A DNA stretch of 64,000 nt from Hyphomicrobium album (lineage in GTDB: Bacteria; Pseudomonadota; Alphaproteobacteria; Rhizobiales; Hyphomicrobiaceae). The DNA lies in contig NZ_WMBQ01000001.1 of NCBI RefSeq assembly GCF_009708035.1, forward strand, positions 682,001 to 746,000. The letters are read 5' to 3'. A program made the translations under genes and the position numbers. Below are positions 36,426 to 45,926 of the stretch, piece by piece. Below the pieces are notes generated by a model. It did no database searches and was not told where the DNA came from. It saw only the letters and a list, made by a program, of their open reading frames with translations. How positions within the stretch are numbered: position 1 is the stretch's first letter; every line of letters starts with the position of its first letter.

Positions 36426-37745
36426 ATGAACGTTCACGAGAAAGCGCCCAATACCGAGGAAGTCGCCGCCGAGCTAACGCTCGAAGGCAAGTCGACGCGC
36501 ATGCCAGTGCGCAGCGGCACGCTGGGGCCCGACGTCGTCGACGTCGGCAAGCTCTACCGCGATACGGGCTGCTTCACCTACGACCCGGGCTTCACGTCGA
36601 CGGCCAACTGCACGTCGCGCATCACCTACATCGACGGCGACGCCGGTGTGCTGCTCTACCGCGGCTATCCGATCGACCAGCTGGCGGAGCATTCGAGCTT
36701 TCTCGAGGTCTGCTACCTGCTGCTCAACGGCGAGCTGCCGACGAAGGAGCAGTTCGACACCTTCCGCATGACGATCACGCGTCACACCATGCTGCACGAG
36801 CAGATGACGCGCTTCTTCACCGGCTTCCGGCGGGACGCGCATCCGATGGCGGTGATGGTCGGCACGGTCGGCGCGCTGGCGGCGTTCTATCACGACAGTA
36901 CCGACATCAACGACCAGGAGCAGCGCGCGGTTGCGAGCTACCGCATGCTCGCCAAGATGCCGACGATCGCCTCGATGGCCTACAAGTATTCGATCGGCCA
37001 GCCGTTCATCTATCCGCGCAACGACCTCGACTTCACTACCAACTTCCTGCAGATGTGCTTCGCCATCCCATGCGAGCCGTTCATCGCCAACCCGGTGCTG
37101 ACGCGCGCGCTGGACCGCATCTTCATCCTGCACGCCGACCACGAGCAGAATGCTTCGACCTCGACGGTGCGGCTGGCCGGCTCCTCGGGCGCCAACCCCT
37201 TCGCGTGCATCGCCGCCGGCATCGCCTGCCTGTGGGGACCCGCGCACGGCGGCGCCAACGAAGCGGCGCTGAACATGCTGATGGAGATCGGCAGCGTCGA
37301 CCGCATCCCCGAATACATCGCAAAGGCGAAGGACAAGAACTCCGGCTTCCGCTTGATGGGCTTCGGCCACCGCGTCTACAAGAACTACGATCCGCGCGCC
37401 AAGGTGATGCAGAAGACCTGCCACGAGGTGCTGGACGCGCTCGGGCTCCACAACGATCCGCTGCTCAAGGTCGCGATGGAGCTGGAGCGCATCGCCCTAC
37501 AGGACGACTACTTCATCGAAAAGAAGCTCTATCCCAACATCGACTTCTACTCGGGCATCACCCTGCGCGCCCTGGGCTTCCCCGTGTCGATGTTCACGGT
37601 GCTGTTCGCCATCGCCCGCACCGTGGGCTGGATCGCCCAGTGGAAAGAAATGATCGAGGATCCCGAGCAGCGCATCGGGCGGCCGCGGCAGCTCTACATG
37701 GGCTCGAAAGAACGCAACTACGTGCCGGTCGATCAGCGCGGTTGA
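36426..37745 (+). CDS. gltA: Citrate synthase
   Basis: A 439-residue type II citrate synthase that condenses acetyl-CoA and oxaloacetate to start the citric acid cycle. Visible signatures are [56 protein letters not shown] and [15 protein letters not shown], holding the catalytic His and Asp region. ATG 36426 gives MNVHEKAP and the family's expected length; the frame is open for 50 codons upstream without homology. No specific regulator site was identified in the 228-bp upstream gap. Confidence 0.98.
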   Translation: MNVHEKAPNTEEVAAELTLEGKSTRMPVRSGTLGPDVVDVGKLYRDTGCFTYDPGFTSTANCTSRITYIDGDAGVLLYRGYPIDQLAEHSSFLEVCYLLLNGELPTKEQFDTFRMTITRHTMLHEQMTRFFTGFRRDAHPMAVMVGTVGALAAFYHDSTDINDQEQRAVASYRMLAKMPTIASMAYKYSIGQPFIYPRNDLDFTTNFLQMCFAIPCEPFIANPVLTRALDRIFILHADHEQNASTSTVRLAGSSGANPFACIAAGIACLWGPAHGGANEAALNMLMEIGSVDRIPEYIAKAKDKNSGFRLMGFGHRVYKNYDPRAKVMQKTCHEVLDALGLHNDPLLKVAMELERIALQDDYFIEKKLYPNIDFYSGITLRALGFPVSMFTVLFAIARTVGWIAQWKEMIEDPEQRIGRPRQLYMGSKERNYVPVDQRG

Positions 37746-37777
37746 ACGCGGCGCCTCGGCGGTCGAAAAGGCTCGTG

Positions 37778-38596
37778 ATGTTTAGGGCCTACATCGACCG
37801 CTGGGGGCTAGTTCCCGACGGCGCGCCGATTGAGCGCCGCAGCGGCAGCCTCCTTCCCGTCCGCTACAACGGCGCACCCGCGATCCTCAAGCTGGCGCGC
37901 GAGGCCGAGGAACGGCGCGGCGCGGCGATCATGGAGTGGTGGGGCGGCGATGGTGCCGCCCGCGTGCTGGCGCGCGACGGCGATGCCCTCCTCATGGAGC
38001 GCGCCACGGGCTCGCGCTCGCTCTCCGACATGGCGCGCGCCGGCGAGGCTGACGACATCGAAGCTGCGCGCATTCTCGTCGATGTCGCCAACCGCCTGCA
38101 CGCCCCGCGCGCTACGCCGCCACCGCCGGAGCTGACATCGCTGGAAGATTGGTTCCGCGAGCTGTGGCCGGCGGCGGAAGCGCGTGGCGGCCTCCTCGCC
38201 CGCAGTGCGGATACCGCGCGCGAGCTGCTCGCCGCGCCGCGCGATATCGTCGTGCTGCACGGCGATCTACACCACGACAACGTTCTGGATTTCGGCGAAC
38301 GCGGCTGGCTTGCCATCGACCCGAAGCGGCTTACGGGCGAACGCGGCTTCGACTTCGCCAACATCTTCACCAACCCGGATCTGGAAGATCCATCGCGCCC
38401 CGTCGGCGTCAGGCCAGAGCGCTTCTTGCGCCGTCTGGAGATTGTTGCGGACGCCGCCCGACTGGAGCGCGGGCGCCTGCTGCAATGGATCCTCGCGTGG
38501 ACCGGCCTCTCGGCCGCCTGGTACCTGAGCGACGGCGATCCCGCCGAAATCGACTTGATGGTGGCAGAGCTGGCGGTGGCCACGCTCGACGGCTAG
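37778..38596 (+). CDS. APH(6)-like phosphotransferase (aminoglycoside/hydroxyurea resistance kinase family)
   Basis: A 272-residue kinase-like protein of the APH(6)/StrB family. The nucleotide-binding part (PVRYNGAPAILKLA) is followed by the catalytic loop VVLHGDLHHDNVLDF and the metal-binding IDPKRLTGERGFDFANIF. It starts 33 bp after gltA with AAAAGG seven bases upstream; a GTG directly before the ATG is an alternative. Relatives phosphorylate streptomycin or confer hydroxyurea tolerance when overproduced, but many chromosomal copies have unknown natural substrates. Resistance cannot be claimed from sequence alone. Confidence 0.85.
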   Translation: MFRAYIDRWGLVPDGAPIERRSGSLLPVRYNGAPAILKLAREAEERRGAAIMEWWGGDGAARVLARDGDALLMERATGSRSLSDMARAGEADDIEAARILVDVANRLHAPRATPPPPELTSLEDWFRELWPAAEARGGLLARSADTARELLAAPRDIVVLHGDLHHDNVLDFGERGWLAIDPKRLTGERGFDFANIFTNPDLEDPSRPVGVRPERFLRRLEIVADAARLERGRLLQWILAWTGLSAAWYLSDGDPAEIDLMVAELAVATLDG

Positions 38597-38694
38597 TCGA
38601 TGGATGATCGACGACCGACGTTGGCCACGGATCAGGCCGTCGCCACTTTCCGAGTGGAACTCGCCGCTGTGCGGGGATAGCTTTGCTGCCTCCC

Positions 38695-41600
38695 TCAGAA
38701 CCGCCAGGTGGCGCGGCCCGTGACGGCATTGTCCTGCACGTTGTCAGCGAACTGGCCCGTATAGACGATCCCCGCCGTCGCGTTGGGAGCGAGGATGACG
38801 TCGAAGCCCGCGTCGATCAGTGCGCTGTCCTGCGCCAGCGGCACGCCCGAGACGACAAAGCTCTGCCCGAACGTCGCGAACGCGAGACTCTGGTCCGGGT
38901 CGACGTCGCCAAATGCGTGCAGCCAGGTGAGCGAACCGCGCGGCACCACCTCCATCCCGTCGATCAACATCGACCCTGCCGCGCGCAGGCCCAGCGTCAT
39001 GTAGCCGACACTGTCGTTGGCCCCGCTCGATGTGAGCGCGGCGAAGCCACCCCCCTCGGTGAAGCTGCCCGTATCGACACCCACCCAGGCGAGCCCGGTG
39101 AACGGCTCATAGGCGATGTGGCTGTGATTGAGCGGCAGCGCCACCTCGCCGAACACCTGCCCCGTGTTGGCGTTGTAGGAGGCTTCGACTTGCTCGAAGA
39201 ACCCCGGGAACACGATCGAGCGGTCGGTGTCGATGCTGCTCCACGACCACACGCCGCCACCGCGCACCACGAATGATCCCACCTGACCGCTTGTGTAGGC
39301 GGCGAGCTGGTAGCTGTCGACGTCAGCCGAGGAGAGGCGGCTGCCGACGCTCACGTCCGTTTGCGCGTAGCCAAGCGCGCCGCCGATGCGCCAGCCGTCG
39401 GCGAACATCGCATCCATGCCGGACAGGAAGCCGCCCAGCGTGCGGTTGGCACCGGCCGCGTTGCCGTTGCCGTTGAAGTCGGCCCAGGCGCCGTAGCCCT
39501 GCGTCCAGAAGGTGATCGGGGAGGCGACGCCAAGTTGCGGATCGACCGCATCCGAGGCGCCCATGCCCAATCCCGATATGCCGAGCCCCATCGGCGACGC
39601 GTTGCCAAGACCCGCCACCGCCATCGGGCCACCGGAGGCGAGCCCGGCCACCGCTCCGGTGTTGCCGCCCGTGCGCGCATAATAAGCCTGCACCAGGCGC
39701 CCCATGAGGATGTCGCGCACATAGTGGCTGTCGTTGGCGAGCGTGCTCGACACCGTCGCGTGCACCTCGCCCGACAGCGCGTTGAACGCCTGCTGCGCGC
39801 CGGCAGCCGTCGCCTGGAACTGAATGGCCTCGAACACCGGACTGTCCTGCGGCAGCGTCTCCAGCGCTTCCGCCACTGCGCGCTCGTTGGGCGTCCGCGC
39901 CACGGCGGAGAAGTCGGTGCTGCGCCGAAGCGTCAGCATCACGTCGTGATCGGCGCCGAAGTCGTAGTCGACGTAGGGAAGGAAGAAAATGAATGGACTT
40001 ATAACTTGCGCGAAGGTGCCGATGGCCGGTGTTCCGCCCAGGTTGTCGATGATCTCGTAGCTCGTCACCGGCGCGTACCTGCTCCGCGCGATGAGGAGCT
40101 GCAGGACGGCGCCGGTGAGATCGATCGACCCGAAGACGCCCGCCTGGTCGCTGGTCGTGGGATCGACCTCCACTTCGAAAACGCCGCCCAGATCGAAGCT
40201 GAGGTTACCGACAATGATCTGCGAGCCGATGGAGTTGCCCGGCGCGTAGATGCCGCCGGCGCCTATGGTCACGTTGGCGCCGAGAACGCCGGTGCCGCCG
40301 AGCACGCCGCCGTTCTGCACCTCCACGGGCGAGACGATCGAGCCATCGACGCCGAGCCTTCCGCGGGTGACCGTCGTCGGCCCCGTGTAGGCGTTGAATG
40401 CCGTAAACCTCACCGTGCCCGGACCGTCGATGGTCAGGCCATTGCTGCTGCTGCCGGTGATGATGGCGGTGAACTCGGCCGATCCTTCGGGGCTCAACGT
40501 GCTCGAGCCGAACAGCACGAGCGGCAGGCTGCTGGTGAACCCGTCGGGAACGGTGAACGGCCCGCCCAGCGCCATCCACATGTTGATGGTGGGCGACCCC
40601 GCGCCGGACGATGCGAGCTGATACCCGGTAAAGCCGTTGTCGGCATCGAAGATGAGATTAATGCCGTTGAACACGCGCAAGCCCGTATTGAAGTAAGTGT
40701 CGGTGCCGCCAGGGAGATGAACCTCGTGGGGCCGCATCGGATCGCTGACGTTCAGCTGGAACTCGTAACTGAAGATCTGAAAGCCACCGGTGGGAAGGCT
40801 TATGGCGAGGTAGGTGCTGTGGTCAGCACACTCATTCTGGCCGCACGTGAAATGGCCGACCGTTCCCGTTGGGGTGAGAATGCCTGGCTTGAGGCCGGTG
40901 TCCATCAGCACTGTGCCCTCCACCGGCGGCTGGGAATCGACCGTGATCGACGCCGGCACGAGCGACCATTCCTTGTTGGTCGGCGTGAAGTAGGTGGGAT
41001 TCGGCGCGAGCTTGATGAAGCCGGCATTCGCTGTATTGCTCGTTGTCAGGCCAAGCTGGACCTGGTCCCCCGAGACGACATAGCCGTTGTGCCAGTCATC
41101 CGGCAGCACCGTGAGCGGGCCACCCGGTGTGACCGCCACTGCGGTGAGATTGAGGAATGCGTTGTATTCGGGGCTGTGCCGGGAGGGATCCGTTTGCCCG
41201 ACCGCCCCCTCGCGGGCAAAGCCGACGCCCATCATGTGCACGTCGGGGCTGTAGTTCCACTGGCAGTTACCGCCGTTCGCGTCACAGCGCTTCTCATGGG
41301 TCACCTGCAGCACCGGGACCTTCGCCTCAGCCACCAGCACGCCGTTGCTGTAGATTTGCTGCGTGGCCTCCCACCAGACCCCGTACTCGGTGCGGTGGTC
41401 GCTCGAGTAGTACTGCGAGCCCTCGCCGAGCCTCTTGGCGTCGGGACCGGGCGTGAAATACTGAGACGATGCCAGGATGCCGACCGAGCCCGTGTCCATG
41501 GTGAAGGGATTGGACGCGCCCGATCCGTTGAAGCCCAGCTGCACCGTCGGCTGCGTGTCGTCGCCGCTAATCGTGTCGACGAAGTCGACGGCGACCCAGC

Positions 41601-41724
41601 CGCCGCCGACATAGAGGTTGGAGGACTGTGGGGATGCTGGAGTGGCGGCAAGCAGGAGCACACCTGCTGCTGCGCAGGCGCGGTGCGCGTGAATACGGCG
41701 GGTTGGCGATCGCGTCGCTTGCAT
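38695..41724 (-). CDS. Autotransporter with a pepsin-like (two-DTG) passenger domain
   Basis: A 1009-residue type Va autotransporter. After the signal peptide (about 1-33) the passenger has FTMDTGSVGILASSQYF with Asp77 and GTVLMDTGLKPGILTP with Asp275, plus MMGVGF near 164-169. Two DTG motifs about 198 residues apart, with a GxGF-like strand between, recall pepsin-family aspartic proteases (Asp32 and Asp215 in pepsin). Residues about 425-560 form an autotransporter-associated strand-repeat region (NAYTGPTTVTRGRLGVDGS, YAPGNSIGS), followed by a barrel ending TGRATWRF. ATG 41724 gives the signal peptide, but no clear ribosome site precedes it. The protease activity is inferred. It stands alone between the kinase gene and lpxB. 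Confidence 0.85.
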   Translation of the reverse strand: MQATRSPTRRIHAHRACAAAGVLLLAATPASPQSSNLYVGGGWVAVDFVDTISGDDTQPTVQLGFNGSGASNPFTMDTGSVGILASSQYFTPGPDAKRLGEGSQYYSSDHRTEYGVWWEATQQIYSNGVLVAEAKVPVLQVTHEKRCDANGGNCQWNYSPDVHMMGVGFAREGAVGQTDPSRHSPEYNAFLNLTAVAVTPGGPLTVLPDDWHNGYVVSGDQVQLGLTTSNTANAGFIKLAPNPTYFTPTNKEWSLVPASITVDSQPPVEGTVLMDTGLKPGILTPTGTVGHFTCGQNECADHSTYLAISLPTGGFQIFSYEFQLNVSDPMRPHEVHLPGGTDTYFNTGLRVFNGINLIFDADNGFTGYQLASSGAGSPTINMWMALGGPFTVPDGFTSSLPLVLFGSSTLSPEGSAEFTAIITGSSSNGLTIDGPGTVRFTAFNAYTGPTTVTRGRLGVDGSIVSPVEVQNGGVLGGTGVLGANVTIGAGGIYAPGNSIGSQIIVGNLSFDLGGVFEVEVDPTTSDQAGVFGSIDLTGAVLQLLIARSRYAPVTSYEIIDNLGGTPAIGTFAQVISPFIFFLPYVDYDFGADHDVMLTLRRSTDFSAVARTPNERAVAEALETLPQDSPVFEAIQFQATAAGAQQAFNALSGEVHATVSSTLANDSHYVRDILMGRLVQAYYARTGGNTGAVAGLASGGPMAVAGLGNASPMGLGISGLGMGASDAVDPQLGVASPITFWTQGYGAWADFNGNGNAAGANRTLGGFLSGMDAMFADGWRIGGALGYAQTDVSVGSRLSSADVDSYQLAAYTSGQVGSFVVRGGGVWSWSSIDTDRSIVFPGFFEQVEASYNANTGQVFGEVALPLNHSHIAYEPFTGLAWVGVDTGSFTEGGGFAALTSSGANDSVGYMTLGLRAAGSMLIDGMEVVPRGSLTWLHAFGDVDPDQSLAFATFGQSFVVSGVPLAQDSALIDAGFDVILAPNATAGIVYTGQFADNVQDNAVTGRATWRF

Positions 41725-42012
41725 GAGTAGAAGACCGGCGACCTGAAAATGGAGATCAAATCCGACGCGATCGGCGCCCCACTGAAGGCCGCCTGGAACT
41801 GTCAATTGACCCAGCTGACCCAGCCGGCGACGGCATGGTGGTGCACGCGGGGCGTTACTAACTGCCGTTCAGGGTTGGGCGATTCCTAGCCACATGTCCA
41901 GATGCGCGAGTACCCCTCACGCGCTGGTTGTGGCAAATGCGTACTAAGCCGACGCATTGCCGCTCGGTCAGCCCGTAGTTGAACCGGCCGCGGTCTAATG
42001 ACCGGACAATCT
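41725..42012. other. Gap between the autotransporter gene and lpxB
   Basis: About 290 bp that must contain the autotransporter promoter and the end of the lpxB transcript. A nested imperfect inverted repeat occurs at 41889-41934 (outer GCCACA/TGTGGC, inner GCGCGAG/CTCACGCGC) without a U run. No gene is evident. Confidence 0.4.
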
Positions 42013-43260
42013 TCAGCGGTCGGGCCGGCGGCCGTGCACCGCGTAGTCGAGCACGATGTCGGCGGCGGCGTCACTCGGCGTGCCACCGTCGAGGAGCATC
42101 TTGTGGGGTATGCGCGCCAGCGCGGCCAGTTGTGCGCGCCGCTCGGGCGAGTCCCGCAACAGCGGCTCGAGCGCATCGGCGAGCTTCTCGGGCGTGCAAT
42201 CTTCCTGCAGGAGCTCGGGAAACGCATTCTCCTCGAGCACCAGGTTGGCCAGCACCACCGAGGGAACGTTGAGCAGGAAGCGCATGTGCGCCGCGATCCC
42301 ATCGACCTTATAGGCGACGACCATCGGCGTGCCCGCCAGAGCCAGCTGCAGCGTCACGGTGCCCGATGCGGCGAGCGCCGCGTGTGCCAGCCTGAAGGCG
42401 CGGAACTTGTCTTCCTCGCCCTCGACCAGATGCGGCTGCACCGTCCACGACTGGGCGAAGCGCTCGACCAACGGACGCACGTGCGCCACCACCGGAATAA
42501 TCACCTGCGGGCGGATGCGGCGGGCATGCAGGAGCTCGAGCGCCTCACCGAACGGCTGCATCAGGCGCGTCACCTCGGAGGTGCGGCTGCCCGGTAGAAC
42601 CACCAGGACCAACCGACCGGGGTCGAGTTGCAGACGCTCGGCGAGCGGCGCCGGGTCAAGCTCGTGCATCCAGTCGAGGCGCTCGATCAGCGGATGTCCG
42701 ACGTAGGTGCACGGCGGACCGCCGAGGCGCTGGTGCGCCGCCGGCTCGAAGGGCAGGAGCCCCATCACGTGATCGACGTACGGGCGCATCTTGCGCGCCC
42801 GCCCCGGGCGCCACGCCCAGACGCTCGGCGAAACGTAGTCGATGATGGGGATGAACGGAGCGCGCTTGCGGATGCGCTTGGCGATCGGATGCGTGAACTC
42901 CGGCGCATCGATGATGACGACCGCGTCGGGCTCCGCGGCGACGGCTGAATCGACCGTGCGATAGACGCGCGACATGATGCGCGGCAAGCGCGGCAGGATC
43001 GACAGCGGGCCCATCACCGCGACGTCGGACAGCGGGAACTGCGAGGCGAGCCCCGCCGCCTCCATGTCCTCGCCGCCGACGCCCAGATAGTGGATGCGGC
43101 CCTTGCAGCGGGCGCTGAGCGCACTCATCAGTTTGCCGCCCAGCGCATCGCCGGAATGCTCGCCCGCGACCAGGAAGATGCGCAGGTCGTCGCGGCCGGC
43201 GCCGGATCCGCGTTTGCGGCTGGCGGGCCTGTTGGCGGCGGCGCGGTCGGTGAGGCTCAT
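42013..43260 (-). CDS. lpxB: Lipid A disaccharide synthase
   Basis: A 415-residue peripheral membrane glycosyltransferase that joins UDP-2,3-diacylglucosamine and lipid X to form the lipid A disaccharide. The N-terminal VAGEHSGDALGGKLM motif is at about residues 31-45. VGPPCTYVGHPLIE-type and LVLPGSRTSEV segments, and the C-terminal SGTVTLQLALAGTPMVVAYK donor-binding region, are present. Its ATG overlaps the lpxI stop codon by four bases, so translation is coupled. It closes the lpxD-fabZ-lpxA-lpxI-lpxB series. The first 25 residues are basic and poorly conserved. Confidence 0.97.
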   Translation of the reverse strand: MSLTDRAAANRPASRKRGSGAGRDDLRIFLVAGEHSGDALGGKLMSALSARCKGRIHYLGVGGEDMEAAGLASQFPLSDVAVMGPLSILPRLPRIMSRVYRTVDSAVAAEPDAVVIIDAPEFTHPIAKRIRKRAPFIPIIDYVSPSVWAWRPGRARKMRPYVDHVMGLLPFEPAAHQRLGGPPCTYVGHPLIERLDWMHELDPAPLAERLQLDPGRLVLVVLPGSRTSEVTRLMQPFGEALELLHARRIRPQVIIPVVAHVRPLVERFAQSWTVQPHLVEGEEDKFRAFRLAHAALAASGTVTLQLALAGTPMVVAYKVDGIAAHMRFLLNVPSVVLANLVLEENAFPELLQEDCTPEKLADALEPLLRDSPERRAQLAALARIPHKMLLDGGTPSDAAADIVLDYAVHGRRPDR

Positions 43261-44555
43261 GCTCCGCTTCCCTGCGGCGCGGCGATGAGAAACAATCCGT
43301 GCCGGTTGGCCGCCTCTATGCCATGCGCGAGAACGTCGGGCGAGCGGTCAAGCACGGCGATACCCGCAAATTGTGCTGCGGCCGCCGCGGCGACGACCGA
43401 GGCCAGATCCGGGGCAGCCGCGCCGGAAACAACGGCGACCGCCGAACGTCGGCTCCAACGGCGGCGCCCCCACTGGCGCAGATTACCCGAGCGGGCAATG
43501 AGCGCCGCGATCCCCTCGCCGCATTCGATGCTGAGCACATGGCCGCGATCGATGACCATGCCGCCGCTCGGCCGGAACGGTTTGAGAGCGGCGAGCAAGG
43601 CTGCGCCGCGCCCCGCATCGGCGAGCTGCTGCGGTCGGGCGGCCAGGCTGCCGACCGTCAAGAACGGGGCGGCGAATCCCGCCGCCGGAGCAGCAGCGAT
43701 GGTCGCACCGCCGTCGGTGCCCCCATAGACGAAGACGCCGGCGGCATCGGCGCTGCGCCGCAGCTCGGCACGCTCGAGCGCGATGGCGCCCTTGGCCAGC
43801 ACCGCGACCCCGCGCAGGCCGGCCTCCAGGGCGCGCGTCACGGTACGGGCGCCGATCGCCGGCATGTCGACGCGCATCTCTTGCCGCGGCTTCGGCCGCT
43901 TCACCAGTACCCCCCGCCGCGCGCCGACGCCGCCCTCGGGGACCTTTCGCTGTAAGACGAGGCGCGCGAGCATCGCGTCGGTGTTCTCCGCCCCCTCGAT
44001 CGCCTCGATCTGCCCGGCCGTGACGACGACCGCCTGTCCGACGTCGAAGGGTCCCAGCGCGCGCACGACGTCGAAGCCACGGGCGATGTCGAGCATGTCG
44101 GTCGCCTCCGGCGCGTGCACGCCGAGCAGCCCCTCGTCCACGAGCAGCGAGGGCATCACCTCGACCGGCGAGACGACCTTGAAGCCCTTGCTTTCGAAAA
44201 AGCGCACCACGCCGCTCAGCACGCTGTCGTCGCCGGTCGTCGCGATGATGCGGCCGATGGCCGGAAGATTGAGGAAGAACCCCAGGTCGGGCTTGATCGC
44301 GTTGAGATCCGGCCGGCGCACGGCGCCGACGATCACCATCTTGGTGACGCCCGCATTGCGCAGCGCCCGCACCATGCCGCCGACCTGCGCCCAGCCCACC
44401 TTGGTCAGCGGAAAGTCGCCGAGGTCGCGATCGCCCTCGCCGATGATCGATACGATGTGCACGGCCCCGCCGCTCGCCCGCACATGCTCGGCGATCTCGC
44501 GCGGCAGGCTGCCGCCGCCCGCCAGAATGCCGACGACGTCCTGCCCACCAGACAT
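43257..44555 (-). CDS. lpxI: UDP-2,3-diacylglucosamine pyrophosphatase LpxI with extra C-terminal domain
   Basis: A 432-residue protein; LpxI is usually about 270-290 residues. It makes lipid X by hydrolysing UDP-2,3-diacylglucosamine, replacing LpxH. Residues 1-280 are a complete LpxI: VGILAGGGSLPREIA, VGAVRRPDLNAIKPDLGFF, TTGDDSVLSGVVRFFE, GQAVVVTAGQIEAIEGAENT and GLRGVAVLAKG...GVFVYGG. Residues about 331-427 look like a second, degenerate C-terminal domain: GGMVIDRGHVLSIECGEGIA and FAGIAVLDRS...HGLFLIAAP. ATG 44555 has GAGGAC upstream and overlaps the lpxA end by having its ribosome site inside it. lpxB is coupled downstream. Confidence 0.93.
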   Translation of the reverse strand: MSGGQDVVGILAGGGSLPREIAEHVRASGGAVHIVSIIGEGDRDLGDFPLTKVGWAQVGGMVRALRNAGVTKMVIVGAVRRPDLNAIKPDLGFFLNLPAIGRIIATTGDDSVLSGVVRFFESKGFKVVSPVEVMPSLLVDEGLLGVHAPEATDMLDIARGFDVVRALGPFDVGQAVVVTAGQIEAIEGAENTDAMLARLVLQRKVPEGGVGARRGVLVKRPKPRQEMRVDMPAIGARTVTRALEAGLRGVAVLAKGAIALERAELRRSADAAGVFVYGGTDGGATIAAAPAAGFAAPFLTVGSLAARPQQLADAGRGAALLAALKPFRPSGGMVIDRGHVLSIECGEGIAALIARSGNLRQWGRRRWSRRSAVAVVSGAAAPDLASVVAAAAAAQFAGIAVLDRSPDVLAHGIEAANRHGLFLIAAPQGSGA

Positions 44556-44560
44556 ATTGT

Positions 44561-45358
44561 TTAGTCCTCGGACGCTTCTTTCGGCGTGCACAAGCTGCGC
44601 TTGCCGCCGGTACGGATGAAGGCGAGGATTTCCTGCACGATCGGCTGGCTGCCGAATTCCTCGGCCACGTCCTCGGTACGCTCCGAAAGCGTGCCCTCGG
44701 CCGCGAACAGAAGCCGGTAAGCGCGGCGCAAATCGTGGATGTCGTTGCGCGAGAAGCCGCGCCGCTGCAGTCCGACGATGTTGAGCCCCGAAAGATGCGC
44801 GCGGTTGCCGAGCGCCATGCCGTAAGGGATCAGATCGTTCTCCAGTCCCGACATGCCGCCGAGGAAGGAGTGCGCGCCGACGCGCGCGAACTGGATCACC
44901 GCCGCGCCGCCGCCGAGGATGGCGAAGTCACCGACGTTGCAATGTCCCGCCAACATCACGTTGTTGGAGAAGATGACATTGCTGCCGACGTGGCAGTCGT
45001 GCCCGACGTGCGAATTGGCTAGAAACGCGCAGTGGTCGCCGATGGTGGTCGACATGCCGCCGCCCTCGGTGCCGGGGTTCAGAGTCACACCCTCGCGGAT
45101 CATGCAGTCGGCGCCGACGGTGAGCGTCGAAGGCTCGCCGTGGTACTTGAGGTCCTGCGGCTGATGGCCGATGGAGGCGAACGGAAAGATGCGCGTGCGC
45201 GCACCGACCGTCGTGCGGCCCGTGACCACCACGTGGCTCAAGAGCTCGACGCCCTCGCCCAGGGTCACGTCGGCGCCCACCACGCAATAGGGGCCGATCT
45301 TCACCCCCGCGCCGAGCTTGGCGCCCGGCTCGATGACCGCGGTCGGATGCGCCGTCAT
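44561..45358 (-). CDS. lpxA: UDP-N-acetylglucosamine acyltransferase
   Basis: A 265-residue trimeric left-handed beta-helix enzyme that adds the first hydroxyacyl chain to UDP-GlcNAc in lipid A synthesis. Hexapeptide repeats run through residues about 10-190. The catalytic histidine lies in ANSHVGHDCHVGSNV, and LAGHCNVGDFAILGG follows. ATG 45358 lies one base after the fabZ stop codon, with GGGTGAG before it. An ATG three codons earlier (45367) overlaps fabZ and is less likely. The length is close to E. coli LpxA (262). Confidence 0.97.
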   Translation of the reverse strand: MTAHPTAVIEPGAKLGAGVKIGPYCVVGADVTLGEGVELLSHVVVTGRTTVGARTRIFPFASIGHQPQDLKYHGEPSTLTVGADCMIREGVTLNPGTEGGGMSTTIGDHCAFLANSHVGHDCHVGSNVIFSNNVMLAGHCNVGDFAILGGGAAVIQFARVGAHSFLGGMSGLENDLIPYGMALGNRAHLSGLNIVGLQRRGFSRNDIHDLRRAYRLLFAAEGTLSERTEDVAEEFGSQPIVQEILAFIRTGGKRSLCTPKEASED

Positions 45359-45359
45359 C

Positions 45360-45878
45360 TCACCCATTTTTGGTTGCGCCCGCCGCGAAGGCACGGGCCT
45401 CGGCGGTGTCGGCAAGCATGGCGCTGACCTCGGCCTCGGCGACTATGTAACCGTTGACCTTGGCCTCGCCGTAGAAGCGCCAGACGCGCCCGCGGTTGCG
45501 GATCTTGCGCACGTGATAGTGGATCGTGTCGCCCGGCAGCACCGGCCGGCGAAACTTGGCGCGGTCGATGCCCATGAAATAGACGAGTTCGGCGCGGTAG
45601 CCTTCCTCGAGGCTCGAGACGCACAGGGCGCCGGCGGTCTGCGCCAGGCCCTCGATGATGAGCACGCCCGGCATTACCGGGTATTGGGGGAAGTGGCCCT
45701 GGAAGAACGGCTCGTTGATCGTCACGTTCTTCACGCCGACACAGCTCCTGTCGGAGTCCATGTCGAAGATGCGATCGAGCATGAGGAAGGGATAGCGATG
45801 CGGCAGCAGCTGCATCACCTTGACGATATCCGCCGTGCCCAACGCCGGCTTGGCCTGTTTATCAGCCATGTCATTCAT
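45360..45878 (-). CDS. fabZ: 3-hydroxyacyl-[acyl-carrier-protein] dehydratase
   Basis: A 172-residue hot-dog-fold enzyme that dehydrates hydroxyacyl-ACP in fatty-acid elongation; it competes with LpxA and LpxD for hydroxyacyl-ACP, which explains its place in this cluster. The active site shows [14 protein letters not shown] with the catalytic His, and [20 protein letters not shown] with the catalytic Glu. I chose ATG 45878 (MNDMADKQ). An in-frame ATG at 45893 has GAGGAG only one base away, too close for efficient initiation, but it is the alternative start. It is followed directly by lpxA. Confidence 0.96.
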   Translation of the reverse strand: MNDMADKQAKPALGTADIVKVMQLLPHRYPFLMLDRIFDMDSDRSCVGVKNVTINEPFFQGHFPQYPVMPGVLIIEGLAQTAGALCVSSLEEGYRAELVYFMGIDRAKFRRPVLPGDTIHYHVRKIRNRGRVWRFYGEAKVNGYIVAEAEVSAMLADTAEARAFAAGATKNG

Positions 45879-45926
45879 GCTCTTCGACCTCATACTCCTC
45901 GGCGCCAGGCGCCGGACATACCGTAA

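Noticed and set aside
39361-41730. 789-residue plus-strand frame opposite the DTG autotransporter
   Set aside because: Composition is typical of an antisense shadow (Arg, Val, His, Ala), with no recognisable motif, while the minus strand has complete signal, passenger and barrel features.
41889-41934. Nested inverted repeat downstream of lpxB as a terminator
   Set aside because: The arms are short and imperfect and no U run follows on either strand; kept only as a remark.
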